Assembly (NCBI RefSeq): GCF_900176285.1 | Contig: NZ_FWXF01000004.1 | Location: forward strand, 124,001-188,000 | DNA: 64,000 nt | Origin: Desulfacinum hydrothermale DSM 13146 | GTDB lineage: Bacteria > Desulfobacterota > Syntrophobacteria > Syntrophobacterales > DSM-9756 | Reading direction: 5' to 3' | Shown: positions 27,521 through 35,866 of the stretch, piece by piece | How positions within the stretch are numbered: position 1 is the first letter of the stretch | How the letters are laid out: every line of letters starts with the position of its first letter | Notes under the pieces: model-generated | What the model saw: the letters and a program-made list of their open reading frames with translations, nothing else | Databases searched by the model: none | Told to the model about the DNA's origin: nothing | Position numbers and translations under genes: made by a program

Positions 27521-28564
27521 ATGAAACTCGGCATCGTTGGCTTGAACCGGGCCGGTAAAACCACCATCTTCAACGCCTTGACCCAACGAAGCGGGGAGTC
27601 GGCACCCACGGGAGGTCAGGCGGCTCCCGTCCTGGGCGCCGTGTCCGTCCCCGACGACCGGCTGGAATGGCTCAATGACCTGTACCAGCCCAAGAAGAAG
27701 ACCCCGGCGCAAGTGACCTACCTGGACCTTCAGGGAATGCCGGGAGCGGCGGACAAGAAAAAGGAATACATGGCGCTCCTTTTGACCCACATGCGCCCCG
27801 TGGCGGCCTTTCTCATGGTGGTGCGCAATTTCCACGACCCCGTCCTGGGAGCGCCGGATCCGGCCGCGGACGTCCAAACCCTGGAAGACGAATTCCTGCT
27901 GGCGGATCTGGCCACGGTGGAAAAACGCTTGGAGCGGATCGCCGCCGAAAAGGCAAAGGGGCGCAAGGCCTCGGAAAAGGAAGTGGCTCTCCTGGAACGG
28001 TGCGCCGAGTTGCTCAACGCCGAAAAGCCCCTGCGGAGCGACCCGGAGCTGGCGGGCGCCCCTGAGCTCAGAGGCTACACCTTCCTGTCGGCCAAGCCCG
28101 TTTTGGTGGTCGTCAACAACGACGATGACGATGAAACCATGCCGGCCCTTCCCGAAGGAAGTCCCGAGGCCATGGTGATCCGGGGGCGCCTGGAAATGGA
28201 GATGGCCCAGCTGGGCGACGAGGATGCGGCCATCTTTCGCCAGGACTTCGGAATCACGGAATCGGCCCTGGATCGGGTCATAGGCCGTTCCTTCCGCCTA
28301 CTGGGCCTGGGTAGCTTTTTCACGGTGGGAGACGACGAGGTGAAGGCCTGGACGGTCCCCGTGGGAATCCCGGCCGTGGAGGCCGCTGGGGTGATCCACA
28401 GCGACATCCAAAAGGGGTTCATCCGGGCGGAGGTGGTGAGTTACGAGGACCTGAAACGCTGCGGGGATTACGCGGCCGCCCGCAAGCAGGGACTTGTGCG
28501 GCTGGAAGGGCGTGATTATCCGGTAAAGGACGGAGACATCATCCATTTTCGTTTCAACGTGTAG
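27521..28564 (+). CDS. YchF-like GTPase paralogue
   Basis: The protein has 347 residues from MKLGIVGLNRAGKTTIFNAL, with GGGAG upstream. The length and layout are those of YchF/Obg-like ATPases: G domain, helical insert around residues 130-180 and a C-terminal TGS-type domain (VKAWTVPVGIPAVEAAGVIH to VKDGDIIHFRFNV). The P-loop reads NRAGKTT rather than NVGKST, and the G4 region is VVVNNDDDDET where YchF has N-x-x-E. It may prefer ATP or have altered nucleotide use. A function in ribosome or stress biology is inferred only from the family. Confidence 0.78.
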   Translation: MKLGIVGLNRAGKTTIFNALTQRSGESAPTGGQAAPVLGAVSVPDDRLEWLNDLYQPKKKTPAQVTYLDLQGMPGAADKKKEYMALLLTHMRPVAAFLMVVRNFHDPVLGAPDPAADVQTLEDEFLLADLATVEKRLERIAAEKAKGRKASEKEVALLERCAELLNAEKPLRSDPELAGAPELRGYTFLSAKPVLVVVNNDDDDETMPALPEGSPEAMVIRGRLEMEMAQLGDEDAAIFRQDFGITESALDRVIGRSFRLLGLGSFFTVGDDEVKAWTVPVGIPAVEAAGVIHSDIQKGFIRAEVVSYEDLKRCGDYAAARKQGLVRLEGRDYPVKDGDIIHFRFNV

Positions 28565-28582
28565 CGGGAGGTCGTACTACGT

Positions 28583-28912
28583 ATGTTTTTCTTCATCGGC
28601 GGTGTGCAGCCCAAGACCAAGGTTTTGGATGAGACGCCGCGCCTGTGCCCGGCCTGCGGGCTCGCCCAGGCGCGACTGAAGCGCATCGACCATTATCTGA
28701 GCCTCTTTTTCATCCCGCTCTTCCCGGTCAAGAAGGGATCTCCCCTGGTGGTTTGCGACCGGTGCGGCCACATGGCCGCGCCCGAAGAAGGCCTGGGGCC
28801 CCCTCCGGCGGAGCCGCCCCGGCCCTTTTCCACGGCGCCCCGGTGTGATCGGTGCGGGCGGGAACTGGAGGCCTCTTTTGCGTATTGCCCTTATTGCGGA
28901 AGCAAGGTATAA
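28583..28912 (+). CDS. Zinc-ribbon domain protein
   Basis: The protein has 109 residues with three cysteine-pair knuckles: CPACG (residues 22-26), CDRCG in the middle, and CDRCGRELEASFAYCPYCG near the end. A hydrophobic stretch (HYLSLFFIPLFPVKKGSP) lies between the first two knuckles. These pairs would hold zinc ribbons. It lies 18 bases after the GTPase gene, and the two may be coupled. Its function is unknown. Confidence 0.7.
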   Translation: MFFFIGGVQPKTKVLDETPRLCPACGLAQARLKRIDHYLSLFFIPLFPVKKGSPLVVCDRCGHMAAPEEGLGPPPAEPPRPFSTAPRCDRCGRELEASFAYCPYCGSKV

Positions 28913-28966
28913 GCGGCTGGTCTGCAGCGGCAGACCCAATCCAAATGGTTACAGCAGGTGGAGTGC

Positions 28967-29710
28967 ATGAGCAGCAAAGTGAAAGTGAGAAACAACGTCA
29001 TCGCCTTCCCGACGGTTGCGCAGCCGAACATTGATCGGATTTTTGAGCGATTCTTGAGGGAGCAACGGGAGCGGTTGAAGCCGCGGACCTACCAGCGTTA
29101 CGAAGAGATCATCACCCTCTTCCAGACGTCTCTGAACCTTTACGGCTACCAGGAATTGCCCACGCCCGGCGAAAACACGCTGTACCGCCGTCTGGCGGAT
29201 TACAAGGACCAGACCTTCTGCTCCATCTTCGGCCCGGAAAAGATCCCCTCGGGGGTGAGCACTTTCCTCACCTACTTCATGATCCGCAAGGTGATGGCGT
29301 CCGAGTCGCTGCTGCGCGCGGCGGGCACCGTCACCAAAAAGCTCATGAAATGGCTGGTGGAAAACAACTACGCGCCCAAGGGGGAGGCTCGAAAGGCCAT
29401 GGAACTGGCCTCCCAGGCGTCCAAGGAGCTGCCGGCGGCCGAGCGCCTGGCGCGGCTCCTTTATGACTTCGCCCAGACCCATCCGCCGCGCATGTGGACG
29501 GACGAGCTGGACGACTACTTTGTGGTGGAGGAAGTTCGGCCGGGGATGCTGATCCTTTCCGGGCTGACCACGGAAGAGGGACCTCTGGAGGTGAAGGTTC
29601 CCCGCATCATCTCCGAACACTGCAAGGTGGGCTGGCAGATCAACCTGTTGCTGGGAGAAACCCGCATGGGATGGCGCATCCTGGAATCGGGCAATGTCTA
29701 TCCCCTGTGA
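28967..29710 (+). CDS. Hypothetical protein with integrase-core-binding-like N-terminus
   Basis: The protein has about 247 residues from MSSKVKVRNN; a GTG nine bases upstream is an alternative. Residues 25-125 (RFLREQRERLKPRTYQRYEE, TYFMIRKVMASESLLRAAGT, TKKLMKWLVENNY) resemble the SAM-like core-binding domain of phage integrases. The catalytic Arg-His-Arg-Tyr domain is absent: the C-terminal half is a beta-rich unknown (VEEVRPGMLILSGLTTEEG). No integrase activity is expected. A bidirectional terminator follows. Confidence 0.6.
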   Translation: MSSKVKVRNNVIAFPTVAQPNIDRIFERFLREQRERLKPRTYQRYEEIITLFQTSLNLYGYQELPTPGENTLYRRLADYKDQTFCSIFGPEKIPSGVSTFLTYFMIRKVMASESLLRAAGTVTKKLMKWLVENNYAPKGEARKAMELASQASKELPAAERLARLLYDFAQTHPPRMWTDELDDYFVVEEVRPGMLILSGLTTEEGPLEVKVPRIISEHCKVGWQINLLLGETRMGWRILESGNVYPL

Positions 29711-29737
29711 GGGAAGCCGCTCCGTGTGAGACAGGCC

Positions 29738-29770
29738 AAAGCCCCGCAGCGCATGGTGCTGCGGGGCTTT
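29738..29770. terminator. Bidirectional terminator between two convergent genes
   Basis: A 13-bp inverted repeat (AAAGCCCCGCAGC with GCTGCGGGGCTTT around a short loop) lies between the convergent stop codons at 29710 and 29804. It can terminate both transcripts; the flanking A and T runs are part of the stem. Confidence 0.75.
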
Positions 29771-29803
29771 GATTTTGAGATCGATCCGCCACGGGAGGGT
29801 TCG

Positions 29804-30886
29804 TCAAGACGATCGTTGCAGGCCCGCCATGCGTTCCATGGCGATCATCTTGTATGTCTCCAGCGGATGGGCGGGCGGGATCCGCTTTTCTTCCTCCGAT
29901 TTTTCCCGCAGGGCGATGGCTTCCTGCGGGCAGGTGGGAACGCACACGCCGCAACCAATACAGCGGGCCGTATTGACCACCGCCAGGTCGTCTTCCATGG
30001 TGATGGCGTCCATCTGGCACCGGTCCACACAGGTTTCGCAGCCGATGCACTCCTCGGAGTCCACCTGCGCAAAGTAGTTGCTCATGACCACCGTGGCCGG
30101 ATTGGGGATGCGCTTCAGGTTCTTGAGAATCTGGCAGCAGCAGCCGCAGCACAGACAGATGTTCATGACCTTCTGGGCGTTGGAAGGCTGCAGCACCAGG
30201 GCATGCTCCTCGGCCAGATCCAGGATCTTCAGCGCCTCCTCCTTGCTGATGGGCCGCCCCAGGCCGTTGTCTTCGTAATACTGGGCGCCGCCGCCGAAGA
30301 CCAGACACGTCTCCAAGGGCCGGCCACAGCCGTGGCCCACCAGGGTGTGCTCCTTGCGGCAGATGCACGGAGCCACCACGATCTTTTCCTGATCCTCAAT
30401 GATCTTGCGCGCTTCCTCATAGGGCATCACGTGCTGTTCCGGGGTGATCGACTTGGGAAGCGGGATGGTGCGAAGTTGCGGGGTCTTGAGCTGCAACGCG
30501 TGTTGGAAGAAGGCCGGGATGTATTCGTTCATGAGTTGGACGAGCTCTTCGTCCAGGGAGTTGACGTGGTACTCCCAGATGCCCACCAGGAATTGGGCGG
30601 CCATGTAGCGCACCTGGTCGCCCTTTCTCAGACGGAAGATGAGACCCTTTCGGGCCATCTCCTCCAGCTTGGGACCCAACTGCTCGGGGGGCATGCCCGC
30701 CCGTTCGGCCACCGCCTCCACCGGTTCGGGTTTCATGGTGAGGCGCGTGGCCAGCTGCGCCTCTTCGGGGGTGAAGAGCTTTTCCAGGATCTTCATCTCC
30801 ACACCGGAGGGGGTTCGTGGAAATCCGGCCGGAAGCCGATCCAGGTGTTGGGCCAACGCTTCATAGGCCTGCCTGTGTTCTGTCAT
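29804..30886 (-). CDS. Multi-cluster 4Fe-4S protein
   Basis: The protein has 360 residues, from an ATG with AGGAGGCGTC upstream. Residues 25-110 look like a winged-helix-type segment (LATRLTMKPEPVEAVAERAG, LEEMARKGLIFRL). The middle has a cysteine cluster (APCICRKEHTLVGHGCG, ICLCCGCCCQ). The C-terminus has two classical 4Fe-4S motifs, CIGCETCVDRCQMDAI and CIGCGVCVPTCPQEAI. Related proteins occur in sulfate reducers and are annotated 4Fe-4S binding. They may be electron carriers or sensors. The exact role is unknown. Confidence 0.75.
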   Translation of the reverse strand: MTEHRQAYEALAQHLDRLPAGFPRTPSGVEMKILEKLFTPEEAQLATRLTMKPEPVEAVAERAGMPPEQLGPKLEEMARKGLIFRLRKGDQVRYMAAQFLVGIWEYHVNSLDEELVQLMNEYIPAFFQHALQLKTPQLRTIPLPKSITPEQHVMPYEEARKIIEDQEKIVVAPCICRKEHTLVGHGCGRPLETCLVFGGGAQYYEDNGLGRPISKEEALKILDLAEEHALVLQPSNAQKVMNICLCCGCCCQILKNLKRIPNPATVVMSNYFAQVDSEECIGCETCVDRCQMDAITMEDDLAVVNTARCIGCGVCVPTCPQEAIALREKSEEEKRIPPAHPLETYKMIAMERMAGLQRSS

Positions 30887-31217
30887 GACGCCTCCTTGGG
30901 GTGAACGGAAGGGGGCCCCGGCGGGGCCGTGGATGTCTTGCACACCTTTTACTTGCACACAAGCGGATACCCGCACCGATCTTTTTCTGTCAAGCCTTTT
31001 TAGCGCTGAGGGTCTCCGGTCGCGTTCCCCTTGTCGGGCCATGTCGACCCCACCAACGGGTGCCGAGGGAGGCTTGTCGCACAGGGGCCGGGACGACCGG
31101 TCGATGGGGGCGGAGGCAGAAGGCGCCGTTCGGTACGCCGATTGAAAAGGCAAGAGGGTTCTGTTAGAAGGATGTGTTGCTTTTTCTGCTATCCCCCGAA
31201 TGCCCGAGGAGCGGACC
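30887..31217. other. Divergent intergenic region (Fe-S protein / mgtE)
   Basis: The 331-base gap contains the leftward promoter described below and a weak rightward candidate, TTGAAA at 31142-31147 with TAGAAG at 31165-31170. No ORF and no recognisable Mg2+ M-box or other riboswitch is seen upstream of mgtE. Confidence 0.45.
30964..30993 (-). promoter_or_regulatory. Promoter for the 4Fe-4S protein gene
   Basis: On the minus strand, TTGACA at 30993-30988 is separated by 18 bases from TATCCG at 30969-30964. The gene starts about 75 bases downstream. The -35 box is perfect; the -10 box is only fair. Confidence 0.5.
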
Positions 31218-32576
31218 ATGGAGGCGAACAACCACGGAATGGAACCCTTGCGCGATGGCGTGCGGCGAGGGGACGAGCAGAGTCTGCTCCAGTCCATTGA
31301 GCATCTCCACCCGGCGGACGCGGCCGAAAAGCTGGCGCAGCTGACCCCGCAAGAGGTGGCCCGGTGTGTGGAGATCATCGGTGCCGAGCGGGCCTTGGCG
31401 GTCTTCGAGTTCCTTCCCTTCGAGATTCAAAAGGAAGCCTTGAGCTTTTTGGGCCGAGAAACCCTTGGGCGGCTCATTACGCTCATGCGCCCGGACGAAC
31501 GGGCGGACCTGGTGGAGGAACTGGATGAAAGCTTTCGCGAGCGGCTCCTGTCGCTTCTCATCCAGGCCGAGCGGCAGAACCTGCTGAAGCTCCTCACCTA
31601 TCCGGAAGACAGCGCCGGTGCCTATATGACCACCGATTATGCGCTGCTGCGGGCCCACACCTCCGTGCGCCAGGCCCTGGACGAGCTTCGGCTGCAGGCC
31701 CCCAAGAAGGAAACCATCTACTATGCCTATGTGGTGGACGCACACCGCCGCCTCATCGGCATTGTCTCTTTGCGGGATCTCATCATGGCCCGCCCCGACA
31801 GCCTGGTGGACGACATCATGTATCGGAACGTGATCTCGGTGCATGTGGACCAGGACATCGAAGAGGTGGCCCAGGAGATGGTCCACTACGACTTTTTGGC
31901 CATGCCGGTGGTGGATGGCGAGGGCCGGCTGGTGGGGATCATCACCTACGACGACATCTTCGACGTCATGACCGAGGCGGCCACCGAGGACATGTACCTT
32001 CTGGCCAACCTGGATACCGACGACAAGGTGACCTCGTCCATTCCCCGGTCGGTCAAGCTGCGGGCCCCTTGGCTCTTGGTGAACCTGGGAACGGCCCTGG
32101 TGGCTTCCTACATGGTGAGCCTCTTTTCGGAGACCATTTCGCGGTTCGTGGTGCTGGCTTCCCTCATGCCCCTGGTGGCCGGCCTGGGCGGCAACGCCGG
32201 CACCCAGTCACTCACGGTGGTGGTGCGTGCGCTTGCCTTGGGGGAGATCAAGACCAAGGGGACCTGGAAGGTGGTGCTGCGACAGGCGGCCGTGGGATGG
32301 TGCAACGGGGCACTCTGTGGCCTGGTTTTGGCCCTCATCACCTACGCATGGCACCGGAACGTGTGGCTTGCCGGGATCATGTGGATGGCCTTGATCTTAA
32401 ATATGATCGTGGCGGGAACCCTGGGGGCCCTCGTTCCCATCGCTTTGAGGAAACTCAAGCTGGATCCGGCCTTGGGGTCCAGCATCTTTGTGACGGCGGC
32501 GACGGATACGGGAGGGTACTTCTTCCTTCTGGGACTGGCCACGCTCTTTCTGCAGGAGATTGTTCTGCACGGATGA
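31218..32576 (+). CDS. mgtE: Magnesium transporter MgtE
   Basis: The protein has 452 residues from the ATG at 31218 (GAGGAGCGGACC upstream). The cytosolic N-domain (EHLHPADAAEKLAQLTPQEV) is followed by two CBS domains (VDDIMYRNVISVHVDQDIEE, MPVVDGEGRLVGIITYDDIF) and five C-terminal membrane spans with the pore segment GLGGNAGTQSLTVVVRALALG. MgtE is a Mg2+-gated channel-like transporter. The ligand-binding N and CBS parts are complete. Confidence 0.93.
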   Translation: MEANNHGMEPLRDGVRRGDEQSLLQSIEHLHPADAAEKLAQLTPQEVARCVEIIGAERALAVFEFLPFEIQKEALSFLGRETLGRLITLMRPDERADLVEELDESFRERLLSLLIQAERQNLLKLLTYPEDSAGAYMTTDYALLRAHTSVRQALDELRLQAPKKETIYYAYVVDAHRRLIGIVSLRDLIMARPDSLVDDIMYRNVISVHVDQDIEEVAQEMVHYDFLAMPVVDGEGRLVGIITYDDIFDVMTEAATEDMYLLANLDTDDKVTSSIPRSVKLRAPWLLVNLGTALVASYMVSLFSETISRFVVLASLMPLVAGLGGNAGTQSLTVVVRALALGEIKTKGTWKVVLRQAAVGWCNGALCGLVLALITYAWHRNVWLAGIMWMALILNMIVAGTLGALVPIALRKLKLDPALGSSIFVTAATDTGGYFFLLGLATLFLQEIVLHG

Positions 32577-32900
32577 GCGGGGAAGGCGAGCTGGGGGGCG
32601 TCTGAAAATAATTCCTGGATTTACGACCGCCCGGTGGATACCGTTTGTGGGGGCGATCCGACGGGGTCGCACCTCCAGAGCGTGTGGGCAACCGGGTCTC
32701 CTTTCCCGTGGCGCAGCCTCTGAGGGCTGCGGGACACTTCGGACGTCGCCTGGGCCATCGGGTGTTGCCGGCCACTTCATGAAATTGCGGGGGTCCGGAT
32801 GCCCCGCGGCGCTCATAGCCCGTGGCTTCCAATGCAACCTGAATGGCTTATGGTTTTAAGGGGAGCAGCTGTTGTGGGTCAAACTCCTGGAGGCATGGTG
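32577..32900. other. Intergenic region before selD, no gene seen
   Basis: The 324-base gap holds a GC-rich imperfect palindrome at about 32650-32680 (GTGGGGGCGATCCGACGGGG then TCGCACC), similar to one at 21641. I see no ORF with a good ribosome binding site and no convincing promoter, although the end of the gap carries the GGAGG site used by selD. Confidence 0.5.
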
Positions 32901-33947
32901 ATGGCAGCCGGTGAAGTGAAATTGGCCTCTTCCGTTCGAGCGGCGGGCTGAGCGGCCAAAATCGGTCCGGGGGACCTGGACCAGGTCTTGCTCAGTCTGC
33001 CGGAAGAGACGGATCCCAACCTGCTGGTGGGCCGGGGCAGCGCCGACGACGCTGGCGTGTACCGCGTGCGAGACGACTTGGCGCTCATCCAGACGGTGGA
33101 TTTTCTCACGCCCATCGTGGACGATCCCTACCAGTTCGGGCGCATTGCGGCGGCCAATGCCCTGAGCGACGTCTATGCCATGGGGGGGCGTGCCCTCACC
33201 GCCATGAACATCGTCTGTTTTCCCGTGGAAAAGTTTCCCATGGAGGTGCTCAAGGACATCCTGCGCGGTGGGCTGGAAACGATCCATGAAGCGGGGACCG
33301 TTCTGGTGGGGGGCCACAGCGTGGACGACCTGGAACTCAAGTACGGTCTGTCCGTGACGGGGGTGGTCCATCCGGACCGGGTGATCACCAACGCGGGGGC
33401 GCGTCCCGGCGATGGGCTCATTCTCACCAAGCCCCTGGGAACCGGTGTGCTGGCCACAGCCGTCAAAGGCGGCCTGGCCAGCGCGGAGGCCGCCGCCTAC
33501 GGCGTGGAGGTCATGGCCACGCTCAACCGGGCCGCTGCGGAGGTGATGGAGCGCTATGACGTGCACGCGGCCACGGATATCACCGGATTCGGCCTGTTGG
33601 GCCACGCGCTGGAGATGGCGCGGGCGAGCCGCGTGGTGCTCCGCATCGAAAGCGCCACCGTCCCCCTCCTTCCGGAAATCCTGGACTACGCTTCCATGGG
33701 AATGATTCCGGCCGGCACCTACGAAAATCGTCGGTTTTGCGATCAGAGGGTCCGGGTGGATGGCGCCGTGGATGCCTTGTTGCTGGACCTGCTGGCCGAT
33801 GCCCAGACGTCGGGCGGGCTCCTGATCGCCGTGGGCGAAAGCCAGGTCGAGGCCCTTCTTTCCGACCTGCGGGCTGCGGGCGTGGAGCATGCGGCCCGTG
33901 TGGGCGCGGTGGAAAGCGCCGGTGACGGCGCCATCCGGGTGGTGTGA
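32901..33947 (+). CDS. selD: Selenide, water dikinase SelD (selenoprotein, UGA = Sec17)
   Basis: The reading frame from ATG 32901 (GGAGG seven bases upstream) meets an in-frame TGA at 32949-32951 and continues as a full SelD to 33947, 348 residues with the TGA read through. The TGA falls at residue 17 in SVRAAGUAAKIGPGDLDQVL, where SelD enzymes have their catalytic Cys17 or Sec17. Downstream motifs are GRGSADDAGVYRV, DVYAMGGRALTAMN and GGHSVDDLELKYGLSVTGVV. SelD makes selenophosphate. An ORF tool would start the gene too late at about 32988 or call it broken. Confidence 0.93.
32964..32987 (+). promoter_or_regulatory. Candidate bacterial SECIS stem-loop of selD
   Basis: Just after the Sec codon two alternative small hairpins overlap: GGTCC-GGG-GGACC (32964-32976), starting 12 bases past the TGA, and GACCTG-GAC-CAGGTC (32973-32987). 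Bacterial SECIS elements sit 10-40 bases past the codon. Which of the two folds SelB recognises cannot be told by eye. Confidence 0.5.
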
Positions 33948-34010
33948 TGGGGCTGGGCGCGAGGTCCAGGACCCCTGCTGGCCCGTTCGCATGGAAACCC
34001 CTGTGAGCTC

Positions 34011-34227
34011 AGGAAGCTGTCTGGTAACGCCTAGGTTGCTCCCTTCTTAAACGGACGGAAGTTTGGGGCTGCCGGGCGGGCCCGCGCTGTGGACCTGGCC
34101 GTGCAGCAGCGGGTTCCAAACCGCTCCTACGATGCTGCCTGCGAACTCCCAAAGAGCCACAGAGCACCGTGGAATTTCAACGAGTTAGAAAGGCCTCCAA
34201 AGGCTAGAAGGCCTTGTCGGGTGAGGC
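34011..34227 (+). repeat. Intergenic repeat family 1, copy F
   Basis: It starts AGGAAGCTGTCTGGTAACGC, keeps GGTTGCTCCCTTCTTAAACG, GGACGGAAGTTTGGGGC and AGCGGGTTCCAAACCGCTCC, and ends near GGCCTTGTCGGGTGAGGCCC. The central palindrome has changed on both arms together (AGCGGGTT with AACCGCT), which keeps the pairing. It fills most of the 335-base gap between selD and glgA; no gene is seen there. Confidence 0.8.
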
Positions 34228-34282
34228 CCTTGCCGCAATCCGCCCGGATCCATCCCGAACTACGGTCGTCCGTCAAAGGGCA

Positions 34283-35743
34283 TCACGGGGCTGCCAGCTC
34301 CCGGTAGAGATCCAGATAGGCGCGGGCGGCCCGGGCCCAGCTGAAGTCCTGAGCCATGGCCCGCCTTTGTAGCTCCCGCCACTTTTCCCGGTCCTGGTAA
34401 AGGTTCAGAGCCGCCTGGAGAGCGGCCAGAAAGTCGTGCGAGGTGTGCCGGTGGAACTTGAAGCCGGTACCCGTGTGGGGGAGCTGCTGGACGTCGGCAA
34501 TGGTATCGTCCAGACCGCCCACGGCGGCCACCACGGGGATGGTGCCGTAGCGAAGGCTGTACATCTGGTTGAGTCCGCACGGTTCGTAGCGCGAGGGCAT
34601 GAGGAAGAGGTCTGCGCCCGCTTCCAGGCGGTGGGCCAAAGGCTCATCGAAGGTGAGCCGTACCCGGATCCGGTCGGGGTGGGCCTTTTCCGCTTCCACG
34701 AGGGCCTGCTCCAGGTGGGGATCCCCCGTTCCCAGGACGACCAGGGTCAGGGGCTGTTCCATCATGGGTTCCAGGGCCTGAAGGATGAGATCCACGCCCT
34801 TTTGTTCCACCAGGCGGCTGATCATGACGCAGAGCGCCTTCTTTTCCGCTTCTTCGGGGAATGCCAACTCCCTCAGAAGCCGCCTTTTGCATTCGGCCTT
34901 GCCCGAAAGATGCTCGGCATCGAAATGGGCCGGGAGATGGGGGTCCGTTCGGGGATCCCACACGCTCGTGTCGATCCCGTTCAGGATGCCCCGCAGCTGG
35001 GCGCTTCGACTTCTCAAGACCCCGTCCAGCCCGAAACCGTTTTCGGGTTGCTGAATTTCCCGACTGTAACGGGGGCTCACGGTGGTGAGCCCGTGGCTGT
35101 AGGCCAGGCCCGCTTTCAGGAAGTTGCACTGGCCCCAGAATTCCATGCCCTCCATGGAAAAGGCCTGGGGCGGCAGCCCGGTAAGGCCGAAGAAGCTGCC
35201 GGGAAAGAGGCCCTGGTAGCCCAGGTTGTGGATGGTGAGAAGGGACCGCGTGGATGCGAAGGCCGGGTCGTGGCGCCAGTGAAAGTGAAGGTAGGCCGCG
35301 GCGGTGGCTGTTTGCCAGTCGTGGAGGTGGAGGATGTGGGGCGTCCAGTCCAAGTGACGGCAGAGTGGGTAGATGGCGCGGCTCAAGGCGAGAAAACGCT
35401 CGGCGTTGTCCTCGTAGTCGCCCCTCTGAGGATGGGCGTAGAGGTGGGGGCGGTGGTAGAATTCATCTTTTTCCAGGAAATAGACGGTGGGCCCGTTGGA
35501 CCCTGCGGCCTTCCAGAGGTGCACGTGGTAGGTGTGGATGCCCATCGGGATGGGCACCCATTCCTGAATGGGTTCCAGGGAGGCGGCCGCTTCCTTGGCC
35601 GATGGATAGAGCGGGATCAGGAGGCGCACGTCGCAGCCCAGATGGGACAGCGCCTTGGGGAGCGCGCCGGCCACGTCGGCCAGGCCGCCTGTTTTGGCAT
35701 AGGGGGTTGCCTCCGAGGCGCAAAACAGCACTTGCAGGTCCAT
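34283..35743 (-). CDS. glgA: Glycogen synthase (ADP-glucose type)
   Basis: The protein has 486 residues, a GT5-family starch/glycogen synthase. MDLQVLFCASEATPYAKTGG holds the KTGGL motif that binds the glucosyl donor. TIHNLGYQGLFPGSFF and SRLVEQKGVDLILQAL, with the C-terminal donor-site motif YEPCGLNQMYSLRYGTIPVV, are typical. It extends alpha-1,4-glucan using ADP-glucose. It is divergent from ahbAB; other glycogen genes are not in the window. Confidence 0.93.
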   Translation of the reverse strand: MDLQVLFCASEATPYAKTGGLADVAGALPKALSHLGCDVRLLIPLYPSAKEAAASLEPIQEWVPIPMGIHTYHVHLWKAAGSNGPTVYFLEKDEFYHRPHLYAHPQRGDYEDNAERFLALSRAIYPLCRHLDWTPHILHLHDWQTATAAAYLHFHWRHDPAFASTRSLLTIHNLGYQGLFPGSFFGLTGLPPQAFSMEGMEFWGQCNFLKAGLAYSHGLTTVSPRYSREIQQPENGFGLDGVLRSRSAQLRGILNGIDTSVWDPRTDPHLPAHFDAEHLSGKAECKRRLLRELAFPEEAEKKALCVMISRLVEQKGVDLILQALEPMMEQPLTLVVLGTGDPHLEQALVEAEKAHPDRIRVRLTFDEPLAHRLEAGADLFLMPSRYEPCGLNQMYSLRYGTIPVVAAVGGLDDTIADVQQLPHTGTGFKFHRHTSHDFLAALQAALNLYQDREKWRELQRRAMAQDFSWARAARAYLDLYRELAAP

Positions 35744-35775
35744 GGGAACGGCTCCGTGTTGTGGGGGCGTTTCTT

Positions 35776-35804
35776 TTGCGAATTGGATCGAAAGTGTTTA
35801 TCAT
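35776..35804 (+). promoter_or_regulatory. Candidate promoter for ahbAB
   Basis: TTGCGA at 35776-35781 and TATCAT at 35799-35804 are 17 bases apart. The predicted start point would be about 55 bases before the coding region, in the divergent gap with glgA. Confidence 0.5.
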
Positions 35805-35866
35805 GGCTGGCGAGCCGGTAAAAGCCGAAAGGCCTCTTAACCCTGTGGCTGAGGAGAGAGATCCCA

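Noticed and set aside
32949-32951. In-frame TGA as evidence of a selD pseudogene
   Set aside because: The position matches the catalytic Cys17/Sec17 and the frame is intact on both sides, so read-through as selenocysteine is the simpler explanation.
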